Shown: positions 7,504-15,633 of the stretch, piece after piece
Position numbering within the stretch: position 1 is the stretch's first letter
How the letters are laid out: each line of letters begins with the position of its first letter
Source: Bordetella parapertussis
GTDB lineage: Bacteria; Pseudomonadota; Gammaproteobacteria; Burkholderiales; Burkholderiaceae_C
Direction: 5' to 3'
DNA: 24,639 nucleotides
Assembly (NCBI GenBank): GCA_945861305.1
Contig: CAMATW010000036.1
Span: 1-24,639 of the forward strand
Translations under genes and position numbers: made by a program
Notes under the pieces: model-generated
Seen by the model: only the letters and a program-made list of their open reading frames with translations
Database searches by the model: none
What the model was told of the DNA's origin: nothing

Positions 7504-8718
7504 ATGAAATTTTCTTTAAACACTTTACTGGCTTGTATGTTGGCCGCAGTGGGCTTGAATGCCCATGCGCAAATTTCCGATGGCATTGTGAAGATCGGTG
7601 TGCTCAACGATATGTCGGGTTTGTATGCCGATATCACTGGCCCTGGTTCAGTGGTTGCCGCCAAGATGGCGGTAGAAGATTATTTGAAGAGCAGCAAAAG
7701 CAGCTTGAAAGTAGAAATCGTCAGTGCTGACCACCAAAACAAAGCTGATATTGGCTCCAATATTGCTCGTCAGTGGTATGACACCGACAAGGTCGACATG
7801 ATCATCGATGTGCCCACTTCGTCTGTGGCATTGGCCATCAGCCAAGTCAGCCGTGAGAAGGGGAAAATCCATGTCAACACGGGTGCGGCTACCGCAGACT
7901 TGACTGGTAAGGCTTGCTCGCCCAACACCATTCACTGGTTGTATGACACATGGATGTTGGCCAATGGCACGGGCAAGGCAGTGGTGCAACATGGAGGTAC
8001 CAGTTGGTTTTTCTTGACTGCTGACTATGCGTTTGGCCAAGCCTTAGAGCGTGATACCGAGGCGGTGATCTTGAAAAACGGCGGCAAGGTATTGGGCAAG
8101 GTGCGTCATCCCTTGGCGACGCAAGATTTTTCTTCCTTCTTGTTGCAAGCACAGGCTTCCAAAGCCAAAGTGATTGGCCTGGCCAATGCGGGCGGTGACA
8201 CTACCAACTCCATCAAACAAGCTTATGAGTTTGGTATTGTCAAAGGCGGCCAGACTCTTGCAGGCTTGTTGGTATTTCTGACCGACATTCATTCGCTAGG
8301 ACTTGAAAAAGCACAAGGTTTGTACCTGACTGAAACTTTTTACTGGGACTTGAACGACCAGACCCGTGCGTGGTCTAAGCGATTTGCCGCACTTCACAGT
8401 GGTAAGTATCCCTCTATGGACCAAGCGGGTGTGTACGCGGGCATCTTGCATTACTTGAAAGCCATTGACGCTGGCAAGACCGATGATGGCACCAAGGTTG
8501 CACAGAAGATGAAAGATTTGCCCACCGATGACGTCTTGTTTGGCAAAGGCAGCATTCGCAAAGATGGCCGTAAATTGCACCCTGCGTATTTGTTTGAAGT
8601 GAAAAAGCCTTCAGAGTCCAAAGGCCCTTACGACTACTACAAATTGCTGGCCACCATTCCAGCGGACCAAGCCTTTCGTCCTTTGAACGAAGGCGATTGT
8701 CCTTTGGTGAAGAACTGA
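7504..8718 (+). CDS. ABC transporter periplasmic substrate-binding protein (Liv/HAAT type I fold)
   Basis: A 404-residue secreted ligand-binding protein. The ATG at 7504 follows AGGAAG with 7-base spacing; the longer frame from 7480 overlaps livF and lacks this signal. A signal peptide covers residues 1-22 (hydrophobic core LLACMLAAVGL, cleavage after AHA). The mature protein begins ISDGIVKIGVLNDMSG, typical of Peripla_BP_6 proteins, followed by the two-lobe pattern (SSVALAISQVSREK; FFLTADYAFGQALE; GLANAGGDTTNSIKQA). Cys138 and Cys399 are the obvious candidates for a disulfide between lobe and C-terminus. It belongs to the operon's importer; the ligand is unknown, and this branch is often linked to amides, aromatic acids or urea-like compounds rather than leucine. 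Confidence 0.92.
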   Translation: MKFSLNTLLACMLAAVGLNAHAQISDGIVKIGVLNDMSGLYADITGPGSVVAAKMAVEDYLKSSKSSLKVEIVSADHQNKADIGSNIARQWYDTDKVDMIIDVPTSSVALAISQVSREKGKIHVNTGAATADLTGKACSPNTIHWLYDTWMLANGTGKAVVQHGGTSWFFLTADYAFGQALERDTEAVILKNGGKVLGKVRHPLATQDFSSFLLQAQASKAKVIGLANAGGDTTNSIKQAYEFGIVKGGQTLAGLLVFLTDIHSLGLEKAQGLYLTETFYWDLNDQTRAWSKRFAALHSGKYPSMDQAGVYAGILHYLKAIDAGKTDDGTKVAQKMKDLPTDDVLFGKGSIRKDGRKLHPAYLFEVKKPSESKGPYDYYKLLATIPADQAFRPLNEGDCPLVKN

Positions 8719-8725
8719 TTCGCCC

Positions 8726-9610
8726 ATGGAATTGTTCGGCATTCCCTCGCAGGCGCTGTTTGGTCAGTTGTTGATCGGTTTGATCAACGGCTCGTTTTAT
8801 GCGTTGCTGTCTTTGGGATTGGCCGTGATTTTTGGCTTACTGAACATCATCAATTTCACCCATGGTGCGCAGTACATGATGGGTGCATTTGTGGCCTATC
8901 TGTCCCTGCAATGGTTTGGCTTGAACTACTGGTTTGCCTTGCTGATTGCCCCTTTGGTGGTGGGTGCCACAGGCGTTCTGATAGAGCGAACCATGTTGGT
9001 TCGTTTGTACAAGCTAGACCACCTGTACGGTTTGTTATTGACCTTTGGTTTGGCGCTTATCTTTCAAGGTTTGTTTCGTAACGCCTATGGGGCATCTGGT
9101 ATGCCTTATGCCGTGCCTGAGATGTTCCAAGGGGCGGTAGATTTGGGCTTTATGTTTTTGCCCAAATACCGAGCGTGGGTCATCGTTGCTTCTGTTTTGA
9201 TTTGCTTCTCGACATGGTTTGTGATTGAGCGTACCAAGCTTGGCGCGTACTTAAGGGCGGCGACAGAAAACCCGTCATTGGTTCAAGCCTTTGGCATCAA
9301 TGTGCCACGCATGATCACGCTGACCTATGGTTTTGGTGTGGGCTTGGCGGCCTTGGCAGGCGTGATGGCAGCCCCTATTTACCAAGTTAGTCCGATGATG
9401 GGGGCTGACATCATCATTGTGGTGTTCGCTGTGGTGGTGATTGGCGGCATGGGTTCCATCATGGGCGCCATCTTGTCTGGCTTTGGTCTTGGCTTGATTG
9501 AGGGATTGACCAAAGTCGTTTATCCCGAGGCTTCAAACACCGTGATCTTTGTCATCATGGCGATCGTGTTGCTGATCAAACCTGCTGGCTTGTTTGGAAC
9601 TGAGAAGTAA
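8726..9610 (+). CDS. Branched-chain-amino-acid-type ABC transporter permease (LivH-like)
   Basis: Inner-membrane permease, 294 residues, strongly hydrophobic with about eight membrane segments. It starts with the LivH hallmark LLIGLINGSFYALLSLGLAV, followed by GLLNIINFTHGA. The cytoplasmic ATPase-contact region (RTKLGAYLRAATENPSLVQA) precedes the final hydrophobic block, which carries GGMGSIMGAILSGFGLGLIE. The ATG lies 7 bases after the binding-protein stop, with GGTGAAG about 12 bases upstream. It forms the heterodimeric channel with the LivM-like permease that follows after 4 bases. Confidence 0.94.
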   Translation: MELFGIPSQALFGQLLIGLINGSFYALLSLGLAVIFGLLNIINFTHGAQYMMGAFVAYLSLQWFGLNYWFALLIAPLVVGATGVLIERTMLVRLYKLDHLYGLLLTFGLALIFQGLFRNAYGASGMPYAVPEMFQGAVDLGFMFLPKYRAWVIVASVLICFSTWFVIERTKLGAYLRAATENPSLVQAFGINVPRMITLTYGFGVGLAALAGVMAAPIYQVSPMMGADIIIVVFAVVVIGGMGSIMGAILSGFGLGLIEGLTKVVYPEASNTVIFVIMAIVLLIKPAGLFGTEK

Positions 9611-9614
9611 TGCC

Positions 9615-10565
9615 ATGAACAACCCTGTGTTTAACAGCCAAGACCTTCGCCACCAGTGGATAGCAGCGGGCTTGATGGTGGCATTTTTTGCTATTGCACC
9701 TTATTTTGTTTACCCCGTGTTTTTGATGAAGGTGATGTGCTTTGCCTTGTTTGCCTGCGCCTTCAATTTGTTGCTGGGCTTTGGTGGCTTGCTGTCATTT
9801 GGCCACGCCATGTTTTTTGGCACTTCTGGCTATGCGGCAGCCCATGCGGCCAAGGTCTGGGGTTTGACCCCAGAACTCAGTGTGCTGTTTGCCACGGTGT
9901 GTGCCACGGTGTTGGCCTGGGTGGTGGGTTTGCTGGCCATTCGCCGTCAAGGCATTTACTTTGCAATGATTACTTTGGCCTTGTCGCAAATGGTGTACTT
10001 TGTCTATTTGCAAACGCCTTTCACTGGCGGTGAAGACGGTATTCAAGGGGTGCCACATGGACAATTATTTGGGTTCATCGATTTGAACAACGAAGTGGCC
10101 ATGTATATCTTTGTGTTGGCCATTTTCCTCTTGGGCTTTGGCTTGGTTTGGCGCATTGTCCATTCGCCTTTTGGACAAGTGCTTAAAGCCATTCGTGAAA
10201 ACGAGCAACGTGCTTTGTCATTGGGCTACGACACCGACAGGTTCAAGTTGATTGCATTTATTTTGTCGGGTACTGTGGCTGGCATGGCTGGCGGCACCAA
10301 GGCCTTGGTATTTCAGTTGGCCTCTCTTACCGATGTGCACTGGACCATGTCCGGCGAGGTAGTGCTAATGACCTTGGTGGGTGGTTTGGGAACCTTGTTT
10401 GGGCCGGTGGTCGGCGCGGCAGTCATCGTCACAATGCAAAACTATTTGGCCCAACTTGGCTCTTGGGTCACCGTGGTGCAGGGCTTGGTGTTCGTGGTTT
10501 GCGTCATGCTGTTTCGCAAAGGTATTGTGGGCGAGATTGCCAACCTGTTGCGCAAACCTTTGTAA
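9615..10565 (+). CDS. Branched-chain-amino-acid-type ABC transporter permease (LivM-like)
   Basis: Second inner-membrane permease, 316 residues. The ATG at 9615 has GAGAAG 7 bases upstream; the ATG at 9610 overlapping the livH stop only opens a two-codon frame. LivM motifs are present: ALFACAFNLLLGFGGLLSFG near residue 50, the coupling region SPFGQVLKAIRENEQRALSL, and GGLGTLFGPVVGAAV near the end. It is the last gene of the operon. It ends 7 bases before the convergent RraA-like gene, and a hairpin with a T-rich tail lies just past its stop. Confidence 0.94.
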   Translation: MNNPVFNSQDLRHQWIAAGLMVAFFAIAPYFVYPVFLMKVMCFALFACAFNLLLGFGGLLSFGHAMFFGTSGYAAAHAAKVWGLTPELSVLFATVCATVLAWVVGLLAIRRQGIYFAMITLALSQMVYFVYLQTPFTGGEDGIQGVPHGQLFGFIDLNNEVAMYIFVLAIFLLGFGLVWRIVHSPFGQVLKAIRENEQRALSLGYDTDRFKLIAFILSGTVAGMAGGTKALVFQLASLTDVHWTMSGEVVLMTLVGGLGTLFGPVVGAAVIVTMQNYLAQLGSWVTVVQGLVFVVCVMLFRKGIVGEIANLLRKPL

Positions 10566-10572
10566 AAAGCCT

Positions 10573-11298
10573 TCAATAGCGGTTGAAAATTTCCAATGCC
10601 TTGAGCATTGATTTTTCTTTCTTAATCATAGGCATCATCTTCGATTCTTTATCGTCGTATTGCTTGAGCAGTTCCACCACTTTTTCAGCGGCTGCTGCGG
10701 GTACCACCACAACGCCATCGGCGTCGCCCACAATGTAGTCGCCTGGATTGACCATCACATCGCCGCATTTCACAGGGACTTGTTTTTCAGAGCTGACCAT
10801 GCGACCTACCGATGTGGCAGGTGTGATTCGGCGTGACCACACCGGAAAACCAATTTGCCGCAGTTCTTTCACATCGCGTACCGCGCCATCTATCACAGCA
10901 CCTGCCAAATTACGTACCTTGGCAGTGGTGCCCATCAAATTGCCCATGGCAGCAATGTCTAAGCCGTCTTGCATCACATACACCAGCACCGAACCTTCGG
11001 GAGCTTGATCCAAAATTTCTAAAGCATAGTTAGGGTACTTGCGTGTATCGCCCTTGAGCACAGGGCGCAACACCGCCGTGACCGCACGACCGACGATGCG
11101 GGCATCAAAGATGGGCTTCATATCAGCAGCCATCCATCCCCTGGCGCCAGTGGCTTCGTCCACTGCATCTGCAATATTGCCTGTGCTGTTTTCTGGCAAC
11201 GACAGGGCTTTGATGATTTCGGCTTCTGTCATAGCCGCAAAAGCCGGGGACATATTCAATAGCATCAGCAAACTACACAGTTGGAAAAAACGTTTCAT
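10573..11298 (-). CDS. RraA-like (HMG/CHA aldolase-fold) protein with signal peptide
   Basis: A 241-residue member of the RraA/dimethylmenaquinone methyltransferase-like fold, which includes Mg-dependent 4-hydroxy-4-methyl-2-oxoglutarate aldolases and oxaloacetate decarboxylases. The core GNLMGTTAKVRNLAG...VIDGAVRDVKE spans 119-145, with the Arg141-Asp142 and Glu145 triad of the R-D-x2-E motif, then FPVWSR and GDYIVGDADGVVVVP. The position that is Asp in the D-x20-R-D motif of Pseudomonas HMG aldolase is Asn120 here. Unlike the cytoplasmic family norm, residues 1-21 form a clear signal peptide (Lys2-Arg3, hydrophobic stretch, cleavage after AFA), so the protein is probably periplasmic. The start is supported by GGAG nine bases upstream. 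It is convergent with livM and divergent from the four-cysteine protein. The substrate is unknown. Confidence 0.85.
   Translation of the reverse strand: MKRFFQLCSLLMLLNMSPAFAAMTEAEIIKALSLPENSTGNIADAVDEATGARGWMAADMKPIFDARIVGRAVTAVLRPVLKGDTRKYPNYALEILDQAPEGSVLVYVMQDGLDIAAMGNLMGTTAKVRNLAGAVIDGAVRDVKELRQIGFPVWSRRITPATSVGRMVSSEKQVPVKCGDVMVNPGDYIVGDADGVVVVPAAAAEKVVELLKQYDDKESKMMPMIKKEKSMLKALEIFNRY
10594..10620 (+). terminator. Possible intrinsic terminator of the liv-type operon, inside the convergent gene
   Basis: A 6-bp perfect stem CAATGC/GCATTG with loop CTTGA is followed by ATTTTTCTTT. It lies 29 bases past the livM-like stop, within the last codons of the opposing RraA-like gene. The stem is short, so strength is uncertain. 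Confidence 0.45.
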
Positions 11299-11363
11299 GG
11301 CAAGTCACTCCAGCGTAAGGGTGAAAGTTTTAACGATGGTACAAGATTTGCTAATTGAGTTGC

Positions 11364-11606
11364 ATGTCCACCCTCATGCGCACTCACTCTGCCTTAACAG
11401 CACCTTCTCCCCAGTGTCAAACCTGTGGGTTCTTGATGCCGTCAGAGTCTTCGCGCACAGGTTTGCGCTGTGGACACCAGTATTTCTCTGGCCCAGTGTT
11501 GATGCGCAAGTTTTTGCAAATGAAGCATTTCCCCGAGGTCAAGCCCTTGAATGCTTGCGAAGTATGGCGAGCCAGCGACCAAAGCAGTGCAAATGACTCC
11601 ATTTAA
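11364..11606 (+). CDS. Small four-cysteine protein, unrecognised, possible metal-binding
   Basis: An 80-residue frame with a purposeful pattern: CQTC (Cys18, Cys21), RTGLRCGHQYF (Cys36) and NAC (Cys65), plus a basic, aromatic middle (MRKFLQMKHFPEV). Four cysteines in a C-x2-C-x14-C-x28-C arrangement suggest one zinc or iron-sulfur site. No signal peptide or membrane segment. The start is uncertain: ATG 11364 has only TGAG upstream, and TTG 11355 and ATG 11376 are alternatives. It sits between the divergent RraA-like gene and the OFA transporter. I cannot name the family; the regular cysteine layout and clean frame make coding likely, while overlapping opposite-strand frames look random. Confidence 0.6.
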   Translation: MSTLMRTHSALTAPSPQCQTCGFLMPSESSRTGLRCGHQYFSGPVLMRKFLQMKHFPEVKPLNACEVWRASDQSSANDSI

Positions 11607-11616
11607 GTTTTTTGGC

Positions 11617-11631
11617 GCACAAAGTTTGTGC
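11617..11631. promoter_or_regulatory. Perfect 15-bp palindrome upstream of the OFA transporter
   Basis: GCACAAA-G-TTTGTGC, two exact 7-base arms, lies 41 bases before the transporter start codon and 10 bases after the small gene's stop. It could be an operator for a dimeric regulator, or a weak terminator hairpin since ATTTT follows. Confidence 0.45.
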
Positions 11632-11672
11632 ATTTTGCAAAGGTTCATACCCTTTTCGGGGAGTTTTTGCGT

Positions 11673-12932
11673 ATGTTGAACGTTATTGAGGCGAAATTAA
11701 ATTCACGTTGGACCCAATTGGTGCTGGGCGTACTTTGCATGATGAGCATCTCCAGTCCGCAGTATGTTTGGGCTTTGTTTACCAAGCCTTTAGGCTCACA
11801 GTTGGGTGTCAGTCTGACAGAGCTGCAGATCACCTTTTCTATTCTGATCGTCTTACAGACCTTCTTTTCCCCTTTTCAGGGTTTTTTGGTAGAGCGTTTT
11901 GGGCCCCGCAAGCTGTTATCAGTCGGTGCTTTGTTGATGGGTTTGAGTTGGGTCTTGGCTTCCCGTGCAGACTCCATTACCTTGCTTTACTTAAGTTATG
12001 GTTTGCTTGGTGGATTAGGAACCGGCATTGTGTATATCGGTGTGGTGGGGCAGGTGGTGAAGTGGTTCCCAGACAAGCGTGGTTTTGCCGTGGGCATGGT
12101 TGCTGCAGGTTATGGCATGGGGGCCATACTGACCACTTTCCCCATTTCGCGGTCGCTTGCCGAGCATGGTCATCAAGACACCTTGTGGTGGTTTGGATGC
12201 GTTTTGGGTGGATTGGGTTTGTTCTTTGCGCAAGGCCTTCGTTCCCCTTTGCAACAGGTTTCTGATGAGGTTGCCGATTTACCCGGTGTGGGACCCGCCA
12301 CCATGCTTCGCACGCCCGTGTTTTGGTTGATGTTTGCGATGATGACCATGATGTCCACCTCAGGCTTGATGGTCATTTCTCAAATGGGAGCCATTGCAAA
12401 AGACTATCAAGTTGCAGATGCCATGGTTTGGGGAATGGCAGCTCTTCCTTTGGCCTTGACCATCGATCGGTTAACCAATGGATTGACGCGACCCTTCTTT
12501 GGTTGGGTGTCGGACCGATGGGGCAGAGAAAACACCATGTTCATAGCCTTTGGACTAGAAGCCGTGGCGATGTTTGCTTGGATATCAACGATTGACAATC
12601 CTGTGTTGTTTGTGATTCTTTCTGGCGTGGTGTTTTTCGGTTGGGGAGAAATTTTTTCATTGTTCCCTTCTACATTGACAGATACCTTCGGCCCCAAACA
12701 CGCCACCACCAACTATGGTTTCCTCTACATGGCACAGGGCGTTGGTTCCATCATTGGAGGTCCAGTAGCTGCCATGGTGCATCACAGCACAGGCAGTTGG
12801 ATTCCTGTGTTTGCTTTGATGATCAGTCTGGATGTTCTGGCCGCTGGCTTGGCTTTATGGGCACTTAAACCATTAAGAAAAAATCTTACTTTTTACTCAC
12901 AGATACCCATGGAACACCCCAATCAGACATAG
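11673..12932 (+). CDS. MFS transporter, oxalate/formate antiporter (OFA) family
   Basis: A 419-residue inner-membrane carrier with about 12 membrane segments; OxlT is 418. The ATG at 11673 follows GGGGAG at 9-base spacing. Family signs are SSPQYVWALFTKPL in the first segment, VERFGPRKLL after segment 3, and NGLTRPFFGWVSDRWGRE in segment 8, whose Arg273 corresponds to the substrate-binding Arg272 of OxlT. In segment 11 the motif reads NYGFLYMAQGVGS: Gln355 occupies the place of Lys355, the second substrate-binding residue of OxlT. A dicarboxylate such as oxalate is therefore doubtful; a monocarboxylate is more plausible. The two-component genes follow after 56 bases in the same direction, so it may be their target or partner. 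Confidence 0.87.
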   Translation: MLNVIEAKLNSRWTQLVLGVLCMMSISSPQYVWALFTKPLGSQLGVSLTELQITFSILIVLQTFFSPFQGFLVERFGPRKLLSVGALLMGLSWVLASRADSITLLYLSYGLLGGLGTGIVYIGVVGQVVKWFPDKRGFAVGMVAAGYGMGAILTTFPISRSLAEHGHQDTLWWFGCVLGGLGLFFAQGLRSPLQQVSDEVADLPGVGPATMLRTPVFWLMFAMMTMMSTSGLMVISQMGAIAKDYQVADAMVWGMAALPLALTIDRLTNGLTRPFFGWVSDRWGRENTMFIAFGLEAVAMFAWISTIDNPVLFVILSGVVFFGWGEIFSLFPSTLTDTFGPKHATTNYGFLYMAQGVGSIIGGPVAAMVHHSTGSWIPVFALMISLDVLAAGLALWALKPLRKNLTFYSQIPMEHPNQT

Positions 12933-12988
12933 GTATGTAGGAAAAATCATGCTTAAATGTCTTTTGTTTTACAACAATCAAAGTTGTT

Positions 12989-14893
12989 ATGAATCGCTTG
13001 TGGGTTTTTTTAATGATGCTGTTCTGTTTAGCAGCTCCGCAAGCATCTGCGAGCACCTTCGCCTTGGAGTCAGCTTACCTGGTTCCGTCAAACATCGACA
13101 TTCCATTTGATGATATCGCATCATTTCCCAATGACGCATTCAAACCCTTTGTAAATGATCTGCGCTTAGGGTTTATAGAAAAACCTGTTTGGATCAAACT
13201 TCGGATAATCCCGCAGTCCCCCACAAGTTTTGAAAATGCTTCCACCGTTGGGTATGACAGCGCTGTTGTATTGAGAATAGGCTTGTTAGCACTGGACAGT
13301 ATTGAGTTATTTGAGAGGGTAAACGGTGAATGGATCAAGCAACACCGAGGGGATAAGGTCAAGCAAAAATATGCCAGTTGTCTGGATGATTTCCATTGCT
13401 TTGAGCTGCGTTCTGACCCCAAAGACCCCATTGATCTGTACCTGAAAATTCAAACCACCACCATAAACACAGTTGTTCTGGAAGCTGTGCCAGTCAGGGA
13501 TTTGCCTTTGTTGGTGGCTAACCGCATTGTCACGCTTATGGGCACTTTTGCGGTGGCTACATCTTTGCTTGTGATTGGGCTTTTGTTTTTCGTGATTGAG
13601 CGCTCAAGCTTGGTGGCGACATTTTGTGCTTACCAAATATCTGTCGTGCTGCTGATTTTATTGAGCACTGGTTTGTTGTTCAGAGTGTTTGAAGACCCTT
13701 CACCAGAGTTGATAAACAACCTGAATCAATACCTGTTGAGCATCCGCGCCATATTCACTGTGCTTCTAGGCTATGTTTTATTACAACCGTATAAATTGCA
13801 TTCCTACTACCGTAAAGCGATGTGGTTTTTAGCAGGTCTGTGTGTGGTGTCGATGTACTTCGTTGTGAGCGATCAATTTTCCAACGCAAGTCGCTTGAAT
13901 ATCGCTATTCATGTGATTTGCTTTCTGGTGCAAATTTTGGGGGCGGCAACAGCCCAAAATATCTCAAAACTACTGCGCTGGCTAACCTTAATCGGGTATC
14001 TGATTTTTGAGATTATTTTGATAGGCAGTATTTTTACGGCTTTCAATCTCTACCCAGAGCTTTCTCAATCCACCCCGCTTTTTATGCAGAGTTTGGGAGA
14101 TTCGCGGTTAAATGGTAGTCGGGTGGGCATATTTTTATTTGCGATTCTGATTATTCAGGTATTTGATCGCAGAAAAATCAGCAATGAGACCCTGGAAAAT
14201 TTCAAGCTTGAAGCAGCCAAATCCACAGCCCAGCGTGAGCGTTTGATAGAACGCCAAAGCATGATTGATATGCTGACCCATGAATTGAAAAACCCTTTGG
14301 GTACGATTCGCTTTGCCATCGCCAGTTTGAGGAGGAATGTGTCAATTGACAGCGATTCTCAGCGAAGGGTTAAGCGCATTGATGATTCTGTTGAGCGAAT
14401 GAACGCATTGATTGAGCATGTAGCGCTTTCAAACAAAATTGACCGCTTTGACACCAGTCAAGTCAAGGAGCTTGTAGACATCGCGGCACTCATTGAGGTG
14501 GCAATAGGTGACTATGATGATATGAGAACATTCAGAATAGAAGTTGAGCGTGGCTTGAATATACCTACCAGCCGTTTGATGCTGTCGCTTATCTTGCAAA
14601 ATTTGATCAGTAATGCTTACAAATACCATCTTCAAACTGACACTGTTTTGATCAAAGCCTTTACTCAAAAAAATACAGCCGTGATTGAGGTCTCGAATAC
14701 GATCGATCTTGATAAGTCGCCAGACCCTACTCAGTTGTTTCAAGCTTACTATCGACATAACAATGTGCAAGAGCAACCCGGCATGGGTTTGGGTTTGTCG
14801 CTGTCCAAGTCTGCTGCTGAAAAAATCAATGGAACCATCGAATTTTCACAGGAAAGAAATTTAATTCTCTTTTCTCTTAAGGTGCCTTTATGA
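12989..14893 (+). CDS. Sensor histidine kinase with 7TMR-DISM sensory domain
   Basis: A 634-residue membrane kinase. The signal peptide covers about 1-22 (cleavage near ASA). A periplasmic 7TMR-DISMED2-type beta domain spans about 25-170 (GFIEKPVWIKLRI is typical), then seven membrane segments span about 175-392 (7TMR-DISM_7TM). A short coiled linker leads to HisKA with the phosphoacceptor His431 in THELKNPLGTI. The ATPase domain has an N-box LILQNLISNAYKYH (Asn538, Asn542) and a G2-type box GMGLGLSLS at 598-606; the G1 Asp position reads VSNTI. Family members sense carbohydrate or carboxylate ligands outside the cytoplasm. The start has no good Shine-Dalgarno sequence, unlike a short out-of-frame ORF that begins 40 bases upstream. 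The response regulator gene overlaps by four bases. Confidence 0.92.
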   Translation: MNRLWVFLMMLFCLAAPQASASTFALESAYLVPSNIDIPFDDIASFPNDAFKPFVNDLRLGFIEKPVWIKLRIIPQSPTSFENASTVGYDSAVVLRIGLLALDSIELFERVNGEWIKQHRGDKVKQKYASCLDDFHCFELRSDPKDPIDLYLKIQTTTINTVVLEAVPVRDLPLLVANRIVTLMGTFAVATSLLVIGLLFFVIERSSLVATFCAYQISVVLLILLSTGLLFRVFEDPSPELINNLNQYLLSIRAIFTVLLGYVLLQPYKLHSYYRKAMWFLAGLCVVSMYFVVSDQFSNASRLNIAIHVICFLVQILGAATAQNISKLLRWLTLIGYLIFEIILIGSIFTAFNLYPELSQSTPLFMQSLGDSRLNGSRVGIFLFAILIIQVFDRRKISNETLENFKLEAAKSTAQRERLIERQSMIDMLTHELKNPLGTIRFAIASLRRNVSIDSDSQRRVKRIDDSVERMNALIEHVALSNKIDRFDTSQVKELVDIAALIEVAIGDYDDMRTFRIEVERGLNIPTSRLMLSLILQNLISNAYKYHLQTDTVLIKAFTQKNTAVIEVSNTIDLDKSPDPTQLFQAYYRHNNVQEQPGMGLGLSLSKSAAEKINGTIEFSQERNLILFSLKVPL

Positions 14894-15633
14894 AAACCCA
14901 TCTCGCAGCTCCCATGGTCGCTCAACGACAATCCTTGCGAGTAGCGATTGTGGAAGATGACAGATTGTTGCGTCAAGAAATTGAGTTGCATCTCACTGCC
15001 AACGATTTCTCTGTGGTTGGCGTCTCCAGTGCTTCTGCGTTGGATGACCTCACTCAATCAGAGCCCATCGATTTATTTATTATCGATTTAAATTTACCAG
15101 GCGAGGGCGGTCTGAGTTTGTGCAAAAGGCTGCGTGGGTCTTTGCCCAACGCTGGCATTGTGATCATGACAGCCCGTGTTGCCTTGCATGACCGTTTGGC
15201 CGGCTACAGCCATGGTGGTGCAGATTTTTATTTGACTAAGCCGGTCTCGCCAGACGAGTTGGTTCTGGTTCTGCAAAATTTGGGCAGGCGTGTGAAAAAA
15301 CTGGTGTCTGACAACAGCTGGAGTTTGAGCCTTCGTGACCGCCTTTTGACAGGACCCCAAGAGGGCCAGAAGCTGCGCTTAACCAACCGAGAAAAAGTGT
15401 TGTTGGTATCCTTGAGTCACGCCAAGGAGCATATTTTAGAGTCAGGCGCTCTTTGTGATTTATTTTCACGCGAAGACGATGAAGAAGGCATGACCAAACA
15501 TGCTTTGGAAGAGTTGATTGCCCGTTTGCGCAAGAAATTCAAGTCGGTCCAAGAGGGCGACGCAGAACCGGCTATAAAGTCGGTCTGGGGGGTTGGTTAC
15601 CAGTTGTGCGTGCCCATTAGCTTGGTGTACTAG
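14890..15633 (+). CDS. Response regulator, OmpR-like (REC plus winged helix)
   Basis: A 247-residue DNA-binding regulator, partner of the preceding kinase; start and stop overlap as ATGA, giving translational coupling. The receiver domain spans about 16-130: acidic pocket Glu22-Asp23-Asp24 (VEDD), phosphoacceptor Asp66 (IIDLNLPG), Thr94 (MTAR) and Lys117 (LTKPVS). The C-terminal half has a winged-helix pattern: LTNREKVLLVSLS, LIARLRKKF and a final KSVWGVGYQL, the wing motif of OmpR/PhoB proteins. An extra N-terminal stretch of about 16 residues precedes the receiver. Targets are unknown; flanking transporters on both sides are obvious candidates. Confidence 0.92.
   Translation: MKTHLAAPMVAQRQSLRVAIVEDDRLLRQEIELHLTANDFSVVGVSSASALDDLTQSEPIDLFIIDLNLPGEGGLSLCKRLRGSLPNAGIVIMTARVALHDRLAGYSHGGADFYLTKPVSPDELVLVLQNLGRRVKKLVSDNSWSLSLRDRLLTGPQEGQKLRLTNREKVLLVSLSHAKEHILESGALCDLFSREDDEEGMTKHALEELIARLRKKFKSVQEGDAEPAIKSVWGVGYQLCVPISLVY

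Noticed and set aside
11039..11596. Plus-strand 185-codon frame across the RraA-like start and the small gene
   Set aside because: It is antisense to the RraA-like gene and out of frame with the cysteine-patterned small protein.
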